Source: Schizochytrium sp. TIO01
Taxonomy: Eukaryota; Sar; Bigyra; Thraustochytrida; Thraustochytriidae
Assembly (NCBI GenBank): GCA_004764695.1
Contig: SMSO01000007.1
Span: 2,239,270-2,303,269, forward strand
Direction: 5' to 3'
DNA: 64,000 nt
Positions 13,800 to 25,651 of the stretch are shown here, in pieces; the first letter of the stretch is position 1, and every line of letters begins with the position of its first letter. Made by a program: the position numbers and the translations under genes. The notes below the pieces were generated by a model. That model saw nothing but the letters and a program-made list of their open reading frames with translations. It had not been told where the DNA came from and did no database searches.

Positions 13800-13850
13800 A
13801 AGAAGAAGAAGAAGAAGAAGAAGAAGAAGAAGAAGAAGAAGAAGAAGAAG
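13800..13850. repeat. Trinucleotide array (AAG)n
   Basis: About 17 perfect copies of AAG. It is the longest clean triplet array in the left third and lies in non-coding DNA. Confidence 0.93.
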
Positions 13851-14375
13851 GACACGCAGTGGAAAGCAATCGTTCTCCTTCGCACTTTGCCTGCCACTTT
13901 AGACCAACGATGAAGTGCTTTCTTACAGCCCCACTCTTCGTTTGTGGGTCCGCTCGCACCCCATTGTCACTCTCTCTCCCTTTACATTTACAAAACAAAG
14001 GCTAAACACAAACAAAGAAACGAAGAAATTGAATGAATACACAATGAATGAATGATTGGATGTGTGTAACATGCATAAACTCTTCCTTCTGCGTAGCAAG
14101 CAGTAGGTAGGTGCTACGGAGTAAGCGCCTCGCTTCATCCTAATTGGCTGTCGTGCAGAATCGCTCCTCGAGGTCGCTCTGATGGGCCAAAGCAACCAAC
14201 AGAGAGGAGGATGACTCACTCACTGGACACTGCAAAAGGCGCAGGCAGAGGCTTGCCAGATGAGGGCAGCGAGGCCTGAAGCTGCTGCTCCAAGCTTGCT
14301 CGCTTGCTTGCTTGAGAAAGAATGAATGAAAAAAAGAAAGAATGAAAAAAAAGAAAGAATGAAAGAATGAAAAAA

Positions 14376-14415
<40 letters not shown>

Positions 14416-15149
14416 GCGACGCTCTCTCACTATTGGGACTCCACATTCGCATTCTCACACATCTCACGGCGCTGTCCCCTGAGATGGTAGGCAGTTGCCT
14501 AGCTAGCCGTAGCTTCCGTGTTATTCCGTTAGGTCGCTGAAGTTGGCAGCGATACCTACCTAGTTACTTACCTATAGAGCTAGCTAGCTACCTAGTGTGC
14601 AGTGTGTGGTACCTAGGCCATTTGTTTTTGCTGTATATTACTTCTTTTTTTTTTTATAAAGAAAAATAGTTTACTAGGTTTTCAGTTTCGTTTATAATTT
14701 GGTCATGTTTTTGCTGATCAAGTCAGGAGGGAGGTAATCGCATTTCGTTGGCCATTGCTTCCGTGGGCTTTGCTTGCTGTCGGGCCCCTCTGCTGGTCGG
14801 TCTGCGTGTCAGTCAACCAACAAAAGAAGACAATCGCTGACAAACAGACAAACGAAGAAACAAACAGGCAAGCAAACAGACCGACCGACAAACCGACAGA
14901 CATACAGAAACACAGACATACAGAAAAGACAGACAGACTCACAGACAGACAGACTCACAGACAGACAGACTCACAGACTGACAGACAGAAAGAAAAAAGA
15001 AAAAGCAGACCAACAAACACATAAACATGCATCCTGCATATCAAAAACCAGTAGTGCAAAGCATTTAACAGACAGACAGCACAGACGTGCACCAAAAGTG
15101 CGGAGGAAGTGAAGGAGCGAGAAGAATTGAATTGCGAGCAGTCAAACAC

Positions 15150-15222
15150 ATAAATAAACAAATAAACAAAGAAACAAAGAAACAAAGAAACAAAGAAACA
15201 AAGAAACAAAGAAACAAAGAAA
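15150..15222. repeat. Octamer array (AAACAAAG)n
   Basis: About eight copies of AAACAAAG, preceded by AAAT/AAAC variants. The unit is a doubled AAAC with one fixed A-to-G type change. Confidence 0.85.
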
Positions 15223-15730
15223 TGCATGGATGAATCATTCGCATGCATGCGTGAATTGGGTAAAAGAAAGAAGAGAGAGGCTGAGGCGACCAGCGCATTC
15301 GTCCAATTCAGTCCGGGCATGAGCCCAGCAAGTTCAACGATCAGTTTCGCTCGCTGGCATGCATGCAGCAACCTTCTCTCTCTCCGCCTCTCTCCCTCTG
15401 CGCTCGCATGAGTCGCTCTCCATCTTGAAAAGTGGACCTCGCCTCGAAATTGTTTCTCCCGTTCCTTCTTCTGCTACTCATCCAACTTCGAGTCACCAGG
15501 AGGGCGATCAAAATCAGCTTTGAGTTTTGTTTCTCTAAGATATTAAGATGTATCAAATCGATAGTGAAACTACTTGGGCAGCTGCCTCAGGAAATAGCTG
15601 AGTTCTGTGGAATGTCCCGTGGCAAAAGAAACAGCAGCGAAGACTCGAGCAGAGCAGAGCACAGCGCAGCGCAGCACAGAGCTCCAGACTGTGCTCTTTG
15701 GCTTGGAATAAGCAAGTTCGTACGCTGTTC

Positions 15731-16051
15731 AAACAAACAAACAAACAAACAAACAAACAAACAAACAAACAAACAACTTGAAACAAACAAACAAACAACT
15801 TGAAACAAACAAACAACTTGAAACAGACAAACAAACAAACAACTTGAAACAAACAAACAAACAAACAAACAAACAAACAAACAAACAAACAAACAACTTG
15901 AAACAAACAAACAAACAAACAAACAACTTGAAACAAACAAACAAACAAACAACTTGAAACAAACAAACAAACAAACAAACAAACAAACAAACAAACAACT
16001 TGAAACAAACAAACAAACAAACAACTTGAAACAAACAAACAAACAAACAAA
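15731..16051. repeat. (AAAC)n array punctuated by nine identical AACTTG spacers
   Basis: About 320 bp of AAAC broken nine times by the same hexamer AACTTG, ending near 15780, 15802, 15820, 15846, 15900, 15930, 15956, 16002 and 16028. Between spacers there are from 2 to about 12 AAAC units. One unit near 15825 is variant (AGAC). The constant spacer with variable tetramer number indicates duplication of a higher-order block plus slippage inside each block. Confidence 0.93.
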
Positions 16052-17105
16052 GAGATTATTACAGCCGCGTGAACTAACAGACAGCGAAAGAAGAAGAGGC
16101 CCTCGTTCAGTTTTCGCGTAAAATTCAAAGAATTAGCTGGTCAGGACCAATGAGAAACACATCGCCTCATCGCTCAAGGTTTGATATGTTAACAGTGAAA
16201 CAGACAGGGCTGGGTTTCAGGAGATGCATGGCATGACATGGATTGGGCTTGGGAGGTCTTTTGCCGTGACATGCCTGGAGACCGCATCCGTGAAGGAGCC
16301 AAACTGGACTGCTCTTTGGCGCTTGGTCCGCAAACCAACCTGTGAATAGATGAATGACTCACAGAAATCAACAGCGCACAGCGTGTCCATCTAGAACTGT
16401 AAATAAGTAATCGTTCATTTCATTTCACCCCTCTTTCTTTTACTCAATGCATGTTCTTTTTTAAATAAATGAAATGGAGCGACTGCTTTTCATAAGATAT
16501 TTAATACTTTTAGTTAGAGCCAATGTGGGATTTAAAAAAAAAAAAAAAAGAGTAAATAATGAGAATGTAATTATATCTGTAAAGGAGTCCAGTTAGCAGA
16601 CCAGGCTTGCGTTTACTGCATTTCTATTTTCGTTCTCTCCCCTTTTTTATTTCTTCTTCTTGCTCTTCATATTTTTATTTAAAATGAAAATACGAAAAGG
16701 GAAGAAGAAAAAGAAAAAGAAATAGGGTTCATGAAAACTATTTTCTCTTTCACTTCAATAATGCTTTAGTTCTTTTCTTCTGCCCACCTGTGCCTGTCTT
16801 TCATCTCTGTTCTATATTTGCCGCCACGACCTACCTACTAAATAAACTGACCAGTACTACTCATTGAACGATTTCTTTCTTTTGTCTTGGATGATAATGA
16901 TGACATGGGCCTTTCTTTGCATATCTATCTACCGCAGAAAGAAGAATAAATGCATGCATCCATGCATGCATGCATGCATCGCCGTCAGAAGAACCACGTA
17001 CTCTCAGCAGATACGAGCAAGTACGTAGGTATGTAGGTAGGCAGGTGGGCGCCTTTGCAGTCCTTCGGTGGAATCCATTTCACTCCTCGGCACCAACAAA
17101 GGCCT

Positions 17106-17145
<40 letters not shown>

Positions 17146-17178
17146 AATTGATTGATTGAACGTCATGTTGATATTTTA

Positions 17179-17191
17179 GGGGGGGGGGGGG
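17179..17191. repeat. Homopolymer G run
   Basis: Thirteen consecutive G on the plus strand, flanked by AT-rich DNA. It is the only long G run in the window. It could form a quadruplex, and its length may be inaccurate in a sequence assembly. Confidence 0.85.
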
Positions 17192-18744
17192 AATAAAAGA
17201 AAAATATATTTTAACTCATTGTAAAAAGCTTTATAAAATGAATAACTTAGAACCAGGTACATCGGAAGACTGAGAGAGAGAAAGAGTTTTCGCAGGACCT
17301 TTCTACTTACAGGACTAGGTAGATAGATCGACGGGTACTACCTACACAGGGAATAAATAACAAACATCTGCATATATTATTGACGGTACAGAAGGTGAAA
17401 GAAAAGGCACGATGTTTGGAAAAGCAGCAAAAGCAGCCAAAGCAGCTGCATCATCATCATCAAATTTGCCAGTGGAGACCCATTTATTTGGTCGCCACCG
17501 TGGCTCCAGCAGAAGAAGACAGACCTGCCTCTGCTGCCTGTTCTCTCTCTCTCTCTCTCTCTCTCTCGCGGAGCGGAGCGGAGGAGCGGCCTCCCGTCCG
17601 TGCGGATGCTCCCAGGCGAAGCTGTCGCAGTTTAGCTGCAAAGCAGCGCAATGCGGGGATCAACTCCAAAGGAACTCCTCCACGGCGGCCCTCCTCACCC
17701 ATCAGTGTGCCCAAAGTCTTCTTTCTCTCTTTCTCTCTTTCTCTTTCTTTCTTTCTCTTTCTCTTTCTTTCTTTCTCGCTGCCTTTCTCTGCCTTTCAGA
17801 GGCGTCGCTCATTTCCTTTCCCTTTCACTCTGTTTATCCTGGGGATGAGAGAGAGAGACTGAGAAAGAGAGAGAGGAAAGAAGAAAGAAAGAAAGAAAGG
17901 GCGCCGCCTCCTCAGAGAATGAACAAGAAAAAGAATTACAGAGTTGTTCAATTGGCTGCTTCTCCTCTCGGCCTGTTCTGTTCTCCTGCAAGCCAGCCAG
18001 CCAGACCTACCTCAGGCACGTATGCTGGCCGGAGTCCATTTCCTTTTCCTGCTTCCGGCCTGTTCTATCTCTCAATCGATCGATCAATCGAGAGATGGAC
18101 GAATGGAGAACTCCCGTCGCAGCATGCATGGATCCACGGCAGTAAGCCTGCCTGGCTGGGCAAAGCAAACACGCTCGCAGTGGCTTGTCTGCGGCGCCAC
18201 AGCCTTGCGGAGTCGAAGAACTGCCACCGGTTTAGTTGTCTTGTGATTTCGTTCTTTCCTCTGTTTGTCTCTTTGTTTGTCTGTTTTTCTCCTTTTTATT
18301 TCTTTCTTCTTTGCTTCTTCGTTTGTTTCGCCTCTGTTTCCTTTGTTTGCCTGTTTGATAGAGTCATCAACAGTCCATCCAGGTTGGTACATACATACAT
18401 GTGACCAACAAAAGTTGGTTTTTGTTTGTTTGTAGAACCAGGCGCTGCCACTTCTTCTGAGTAATTAATAGTGGTTTCAATTGAAAACATTGACGCCAAC
18501 CTCGACATCGTGGCTGCTTCGCGATCATCGCCATCGAAAGAAATACTCAGGCGCTGATTACGACCAAGAGCCTGGGCCTGCTCGTAGTGCTCGTAGCCAG
18601 GCAGGCCCCGAAGCAAGCTGGTTCTCCCCTGCGCCACCGCCATCCTCGCCGCTGGAGAGCGGGCGTTCCCGTGAGAACCCCGTTCTCTCCGTCTCTCTGT
18701 CTGTCCATCCTTGCTCAAACAAACTAAGCTCCACCACTCTGCGG

Positions 18745-18915
<171 letters not shown>

Positions 18916-19914
18916 GCGCAGTAATAGGAGGCGGAGCAGGAGGCAGTTCTCTCCAGTAGCACCTCCTACTGCCTGCCTAGCCAGCTGTTATATTTCCAAG
19001 CGCCTTCTGAGTTCTTCTCTCTGCGAAGAAGAAAGCGCCGAGCTTGGGCTGATTCCTCCTGGATACTTGAGGCAATGCACCTGAGCACCGCGAAGACACG
19101 TGTGGGAGGCGCTCAGAGGCGGCCTCGGGGCGGCTTGTGGCGCTCTAGACCTCGAGATGTGCTCGCCTCCGCAAGAACTCCTTCTTCTCTTCGTTCAAGG
19201 CTGTGGAATTACAAGGAAGACCTAGCTAGCTAGGTAGGTAGGTAGTGGTAGTAGTAGGAGTACTACTGTCATTATTGTTTTCTTCGCTTAATCTACTAAG
19301 ATGAAAATAAACAACTTTTTATTTTATTTTACAGTGGAATGAAACTCCGTTACCTCATGAGCGACGATAGAGAGTCTGGCGAGGAGGACTGCGAAAGAAA
19401 GAATGAAATCACGGACCTCCCGTTCCAAGGCAGTACGTAGTAGTAGACCATGGATGCCCACCCATCATTCGAACCGACTTGACCCCTCAGTTTGCCTTTT
19501 TCAAGATGTCGCGCAAACCTAACGAATCGAAAGAAGAGAATTACAACAGATGTCATTCATGGATTGTCACAGCTGCAGCAATTTCTTTCCAAACTCAAGA
19601 TTGGCCGGCCTTTCCCCAAAGCCGTGAACCATTCGGACTGCGCTCTGGAGAACATGCTCTGCTCTGCTCTGCTCTGCTCTGCTCTGCTCTGGCTCCTCCT
19701 TCTTCGCCCATTGTTGCCTTTTCTTGCCGCTCTCAGAGCCTCTTCTCTCTCGCTCCCAGCCTCAGCACGGAAGAAGAACCAAGTCTGAGACAGACAGACA
19801 GACAGACAGAACGAACATGCATACTGTTATCATACTGTTATCCCTTTCCTTTCTTCTTTCTATTGCTTAGTTTTCCATTATTCCTTTGTTCCTTACTCAG
19901 TCGATGCAGCGCAG

Positions 19915-20262
<348 letters not shown>

Positions 20263-22122
20263 CCCTACCCACAGCCAAACTATCCTTTAGAACGTAGCGC
20301 CTCAGGGAGAGAGAGAGGGAGAGAGGGAGAGAGAGAGAGTCGTAGTTAAGCATTCACGGAGAACACCTGTGCATGTATCGGAATGCATGCGTCATTGAGG
20401 CCAGAGAAATACAGAAGTAGGCACCCTCTTTTCAAAATAGGGGCTTTTGCTTCTCTCTTTGCGACTAGTGACTTCTCCCTTTCTTTCCTACCTTCGGTTT
20501 CTAGTTCTGCCTGTTTTTCCCTCCCCGTCTCTCCTGCATCCATCTGTCAAGGCAGAAAGCAGCGCGGCGGTATCTTGAGGAGGGAGAGAGAGAGAAAGAA
20601 AGTTTGAAATTGAGAGACTCGCTTCGCGTCACAGCATTTTTTCTCTCTCGTTCTCTGTGCTGTGCCCTCGTAAATAGAAGAATTTAGAAAGTATTATTTT
20701 ATTAATCCTGTCCTGCATTTTATATAAAGATGCTGTTCTGCTAAAACTGTTGTTTATAGTAGTTGCAGTTGTGGGGCGCTTTCTCTTTCTTCGATTGCTT
20801 GACTAGTAGATAATCTATAGCAGTACGTACTGGAGCTATTCGCGTCCTCTGTAGAGGTAGTTGAAACAACAAAGTTATTGCATTAATTTTCCTTTCATTT
20901 GACTTTTTTTTAATTTTATTTTAAAAGATGATGATATGAATATTAGTTTAATTTCAGAAGTATAAAACTTTCGTCTTCTTGCCGTCCACTCGATACTGTT
21001 AAAAAGGATTTTAAAAACATTTCCTCACGATTCTCTATTTAAATCGGACGATCTGTTTCATCTGTTCTTTTCAAATCAAATAGTCAAGTTTTCGAGGAGA
21101 AGCGAATACGCCTCCGGAAGCAAAAACGGTGGCTGACGCAAGGAACGAAAACCTGCGGAGGAAAAGAAAAGAAAAGAAAAGAAAAGAAGAAGAAACGTAC
21201 TAAGCCCTCTCGCTTATATTATTACTGCTCATTTTCTACTACGCCGAATACGCCTTCTTCGCTGGCGTTGACCTTCTTATCAACAATAATATGGAGCGAA
21301 AGTTTTTTTTTTTGGCTTTAAAATTCACTCCAATCCATCCTTAGGCGCTTCTTCTCTCTTCTTTCTTTTCAACTTAAAAAAAAAATATATTATTATTATT
21401 ATTAAATTAAAAAGGCTGCTAACGAAAAATGGAACACCTGATTATTGTGAAGAGGAATGATCATTTTTCTTCTTAGCTGCGCTATGCTATTTGCTTCCCT
21501 TGGGAAATAAAAGGAGTGATATGCTTAGTCGTTATCGCGATTCGCGTTTGAGGCGCCGATCCATTCAGTCACCCATCGTTGAGATCGAGGCAAATATTAG
21601 GTTTCTTCAGATGATGTGGGTTTGACAGTTGACTGCGAGCCAAGCAGAGCGAGCCTTGGGCTTTCCTCTCTCTCTTGCCGTCAAGTTTTCAACTAAAAGA
21701 AAAGGTATTTGTTACATGATGTTAACCAAAGGAGATTTAACGAACGAACGAAGGAAAGAATGAAATCAATTCACAATTTCCCTCGTTTGCCAAAGAAGAA
21801 AGGAAGGAAGGAGGAAGAAAGAACAACAGAAAAAGCAGAAAAACAGATTTCAAAATAGATAAATAGCAAAGAGGCTGGCAGACAGAGGTAAAGATGGCCT
21901 AGTCGCTGCTTTCGTTAGATGGCCGCAGATGGGCAGAGAGAGACAGAGAGAACAAGACTGAAGAACGGAAAACCTTCTAAAGAACGAGCGAAAGAACGCA
22001 GAGCGGCATCCATGCACGAGGGAGTGAGCTTAGCTTAGCCTTCTTTTTCATTCATCCATTCAACAGAAAGAAAGAAATGAGTCATTGGGTCAGCCGGATA
22101 GCTGGAAGGCAGGTTAACGAAA

Positions 22123-22154
<32 letters not shown>

Positions 22155-22491
22155 AAAAAAAAAAGGAAAAGAGAAAAAACAGGCTGTCGTTCATCATTAA
22201 AAACTCGCCTTCAAGAAGCAAAAGCAAGGAAGGAAGGAAGAAGGAATTTAGTTAGTTAGGTAGTTGGTTGGCCTCCTCTAATCGACCAGTGCGCGAGAGT
22301 GCCGTTCTGTGCACCGCGGGAGTGCCTCGAGTCAGAGTCGAGTGCCTCTGCTTCGCTGAGCCAGTGTTGGATTGTGTTTGGCTTGTGCCCTTCAGCTTCG
22401 CAGCTTCGCAGCTTCGCAGCTTCGAAGGCCAAAGCCCGCCCTCCCTCCTTCTCTGCCTGCGTCTCTCTGCCTCTCTCTGCGCGGCTCGTGT

Positions 22492-22532
<41 letters not shown>

Positions 22533-22708
22533 TTTCTTAGCTTGCGCTTTGTTGCGATGGATGAGTGGATTCTTCTTCAATCAATTGATTGTTCATTTGC
22601 TCATTTATTAGGAGGAGCAAAAAAGCTGCTGCTTTCTCTCTTTCTCTTGGCTGATTTCTTTTTGTTTGTGAAAGAAAGCAGATGAAGAACAGACAAGATT
22701 GAAGCTCC

Positions 22709-22762
22709 GTTTGGTTTGGTTTGGTTTGGTTTGGTTTGGTTTGGTTTGGTTTGGTTTGGTTT
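22709..22762. repeat. Pentanucleotide array (GGTTT)n
   Basis: About ten perfect copies of GGTTT. It is one of only two pentamer arrays in a region dominated by tetramers. Confidence 0.93.
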
Positions 22763-23271
22763 TTAAAGTCTGCAGCCAATGTGATCCATTTGCCTTTTTG
22801 GTGGCGTCGTTGCTTTTGGCGACTTCTTTCTTGCGTGGGTTGGGTCCAGGTACATAAATACATACATGCACACGTCTCCACCCACCACTCTGCTGCAGTC
22901 AGTTTGATCAATTTCATTGAAACCTGAAAATCGGACATGGAAGCGCGTTCTCGTTTGCTGCAGTTGATTCTTGGAGGTCTTCTTCTCCCTTTTGACTCTC
23001 TCTCTCTCTCTATCTATCTATCTCTTTCTCTCTCTCCCTCTCTGTCACTCTCTCTCTCTCTCTATCTCTGTGTCTCCTCAGCATTTTTTAATCTAAATAG
23101 TCTAAATCTAAACGAAGAAATTCAAAATTTAAACAACTTTTTTTAAGAGCTTTAAAAAAGCTTAATAGCTTTTTTGTTTAGATTAAAGGGAAAACAAACC
23201 AGCACTGGACCGAAAGAAATCGTCATTTACCTAAAGCATTTTCGTATCCATTATTAATTTCTTTATCTTAA

Positions 23272-23332
23272 TAAAATAAAATAAAATAAAATAAAATAAA
23301 ATAAAATAAAATAAAATAAAATAAAATAAAAT
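23272..23332. repeat. Pentanucleotide array (AAAAT)n
   Basis: About 12 copies of AAAAT (AATAA register), AT-only. An AAGG array follows at about 23454-23492. Confidence 0.92.
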
Positions 23333-24292
23333 ATTATTTTTATTTTCTTCTATGTCAGGAATTTATTTGCCAACCAACCCAGACAAGAAACTGTATGTTT
23401 AGAAGAAGAAAACATTCTGATTAACCAAAGGGAAAGGAAGAAAATGAAGAAAAGGAAGGAAGGAAGGAAGGAAGGAAGGAAGGAAGGAAGGCAAAGAGAA
23501 TGGAAGTGAGGAAGTGAAGTGAAGAAGTGAGGAAGTGAAGTGAAGTGAAATAAATGAAAGAATCTAAAAAATGAAAGAAGAATTCAAAAGCAAAGCCCGA
23601 ACGAGCGATCGATCGATCGATCGATTGATTAGCCCGAGCAGCATCCGCATCAGTCAGCGCAAGGAGGAGTGCATAGGCTTCGCCAAGGAGCACCGCACCC
23701 CCGACATCGACCAGCAGCTCGACTCGCAGCATCCCAGCCGAGCCGCCCCGGACCGCCATCCGTAGCGGAGCACCGAGGGAGGAGCGAGCAGACAGGAAAA
23801 CCACAAGGGCGCGGCGCGCGTGCTCATTGAAGTTTCTTTTTCTGCTTTAGTTTTTCCCACTAGCTAGGCTAGCGAGAGACAGAGAGAGACAGAGAGAGAG
23901 AAGACGCAACAAATAATCAATTAAATAAAACAAACCAACAAAGTGAAAAAGCAAAGCCAAGGAAGTGAAGTGAAGAACTGTTCAACAGCAAACCAGAAAC
24001 CCAAATCGCAAGCCAAGCACCAAGTGCCAGGAGAGCGCACCTTGAGGTCTGCCCCTAGCTGTTGTTGTTCCTGTTGTTGCTGCTGAAGGTGTTCCTCTTC
24101 TAGCACCAGCAGCACACAGTCGCAAAGGCACCTAGCTATCGCTGAGCCAGAGCCAGGAGCAGAGGCACCAGGCAGAGTGCTCTGTCGCGGACTAGCAGAA
24201 TATAATAATAGCCAGTCAGACCGAAGAGCTCAGGCACAGCTTGAGAGGCAGTCTTTGCACCCCCAAAAGACCCCTTTGGTGAAGTGCAGAAA

Positions 24293-25651
24293 ATGCAGAC
24301 CGACGGCAGGTTTGCAGGCTACCCGACGCAATTTGCATTTCCTAACAGCAACGCGACCAAGATGACACTCAAGAGACGTAGCGACGACGAGTCGTACGCC
24401 TCCCAGAAAACAACATCCCTACCACATGATATCGAAACTGGAGCCCCAATGCCCGCATACGGTAACCACATGAAGCAGCTCCAGCAGCAACATCAGCAGA
24501 CCCACCACGAGGAGGACCGTACCCCATTGGCCAGCCCTGCCACCCCTGCCAACCTCCACCTTAACCAGGGAATTATGAACATCGCTGGCACTAATGCCCC
24601 GCCCCCGCCGCCTCCCTTGGGCAATCATCTCGCTATGATGCAGCAGAATTCCGGCTCCGTACCTGACAGCTCTGGTCTATCCAAGGGCGGCGCAGGCGGC
24701 TTGAGCAAGCCTTTCAAGTGCCCCAAATGCACCAAGAACTTTGCCACGCGCCAAGGTCTCCAGAGCCATACGCAGAACCAGCATCTTAACAAAAAGACTT
24801 ACGAGTGCCCGCAATGCAACAAAAAGTTCTCTGCCAACGGGAGCCTTAAGCGCCATGTGGACACCGTGCACAAGCGCAAGCGCGACTTCCAGTGCCTGCG
24901 CTGCGGTAAGCTCTTCGCACTCAAGCATCACCTCAAGAACCACATGATCACCGTGCACCACGAGAAGAACGTGGATCTCTCAGGCGTCAAGCCCATCACG
25001 CGGAGACCCTCACCTGCCCCAATGCAACATAACGTTGCTGCTGCTCCGTTCATGCCGCCCCGCCAAGAGCGTCGTGAGAGCTCGTACTCGGTCTCTTCGT
25101 TTGGTCTTTCAGCACCCCTTTTTGGAATGCTCACTGGCAACACTGGGCCCTCAGCCCCGGCCTCGTCAATGTCCTCGCTCTTTGACATGGGCGTTTTGGG
25201 CGGTGGTAACAGCTACGGCAACACCATGCCCAACCTTTCGGGACTTCCACACGATGACATGCACCACCACAACAACAACCACAGCTCGTCCCACAACAAC
25301 CAAGGCTACGACGCCAATGTTGCAGACTTCCGCACGCTTCTGGGATCCATGAACTATGGAAACCAACACGGAGAAGATGACGTGCAGAACACCCTCTCTT
25401 CCCTCACTAACAACTCCGGCCTCAACGATGATATGGGCCACTCTGGGTTCCCTGCCTTCATGGGATACAACCACAACTCAGCGTCTTCCTCCTCGGGAGC
25501 TCACAAGGACTCGCAACGCAGAACATCCGTCTTCGAGGGCGTACCTGTTGTGCCTTTCAACACGCAGCTCGGCTTCAACTCGGATAAAACGTTCTCTGGC
25601 ATGTCACACATACCGTCCATGTCATCCTCGTCCTCTTCCAGCAATCACTAA
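24293..25651 (+). CDS. C2H2 zinc-finger protein with three fingers
   Basis: Probable nuclear DNA-binding regulator of 452 residues in one exon. Three tandem fingers occupy about residues 141-223, each with the pattern C-x2-C-x12-H-x4-H: C143/C146/H159/H164, C172/C175/H188/H193 and C201/C204/H217/H222. The N-terminal part is low complexity, with a Gln/His tract (about 62-72) and a six-proline run (103-108). The C-terminal half is rich in Asn, His, Gly and Ser, and ends in a Ser run before NH. Such flanks are common in transcriptional regulators, but no effector domain is recognisable. The ATG at 24293 has A at -3; an in-frame GTG nine bases upstream is not a plausible eukaryotic start. Codon use is GC-rich compared with the SMC genes. 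The target is unknown. Confidence 0.88.
   Translation: MQTDGRFAGYPTQFAFPNSNATKMTLKRRSDDESYASQKTTSLPHDIETGAPMPAYGNHMKQLQQQHQQTHHEEDRTPLASPATPANLHLNQGIMNIAGTNAPPPPPPLGNHLAMMQQNSGSVPDSSGLSKGGAGGLSKPFKCPKCTKNFATRQGLQSHTQNQHLNKKTYECPQCNKKFSANGSLKRHVDTVHKRKRDFQCLRCGKLFALKHHLKNHMITVHHEKNVDLSGVKPITRRPSPAPMQHNVAAAPFMPPRQERRESSYSVSSFGLSAPLFGMLTGNTGPSAPASSMSSLFDMGVLGGGNSYGNTMPNLSGLPHDDMHHHNNNHSSSHNNQGYDANVADFRTLLGSMNYGNQHGEDDVQNTLSSLTNNSGLNDDMGHSGFPAFMGYNHNSASSSSGAHKDSQRRTSVFEGVPVVPFNTQLGFNSDKTFSGMSHIPSMSSSSSSSNH

Larger units (their letters stand above)
7000..14700. other. Repeat-rich non-coding stretch, no supported gene
   Basis: Between the listed arrays this region holds GAA/AAG tracts (about 7085-7120 and 9340-9425), AAAG arrays (about 7160-7195 and 14375-14414), CTGT/TTTG mixtures (about 7700-7760), ATTC patches (about 10055-10100), and a run of about 24 A at 10360-10382. 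The interval 10.6-12.5 kb is the least repetitive part and has several frames of 60-110 codons. None shows a motif, a convincing start or family resemblance. Confidence 0.55.
20900..24292. other. AT-rich then repeat-bearing stretch ending in the leader of the zinc-finger gene
   Basis: From 20.9 to 22 kb the DNA is AT-rich with short A/T runs and no gene. From 22 to 23.5 kb come an A run (about 22147-22163), TTTC, GGTTT, CT, AAAAT and AAGG arrays. From about 23.58 kb the composition changes to GC-rich mixed sequence up to the ATG at 24293, probably promoter and 5' leader of the zinc-finger gene. An open frame at 23571-23765 (+) lies there, but I cannot tell a short upstream frame or exon from chance. 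Confidence 0.5.

Noticed and set aside
15553-16128. Minus-strand frame of 191 codons through the AAAC array, which with its regular spacers also recalls a CRISPR-like layout
   Set aside because: The spacers are identical and the repeats are tetramers of variable number, the reverse of a CRISPR array. The protein is repeat-derived.
17412-18404. 330-codon plus-strand frame
   Set aside because: Low-complexity Ser/Leu/Phe sequence from pyrimidine tracts, with a competing long frame in another phase over the same DNA.
25166-25474. Minus-strand frame opposite the zinc-finger gene
   Set aside because: A shadow of the His/Asn-rich coding sequence on the other strand.
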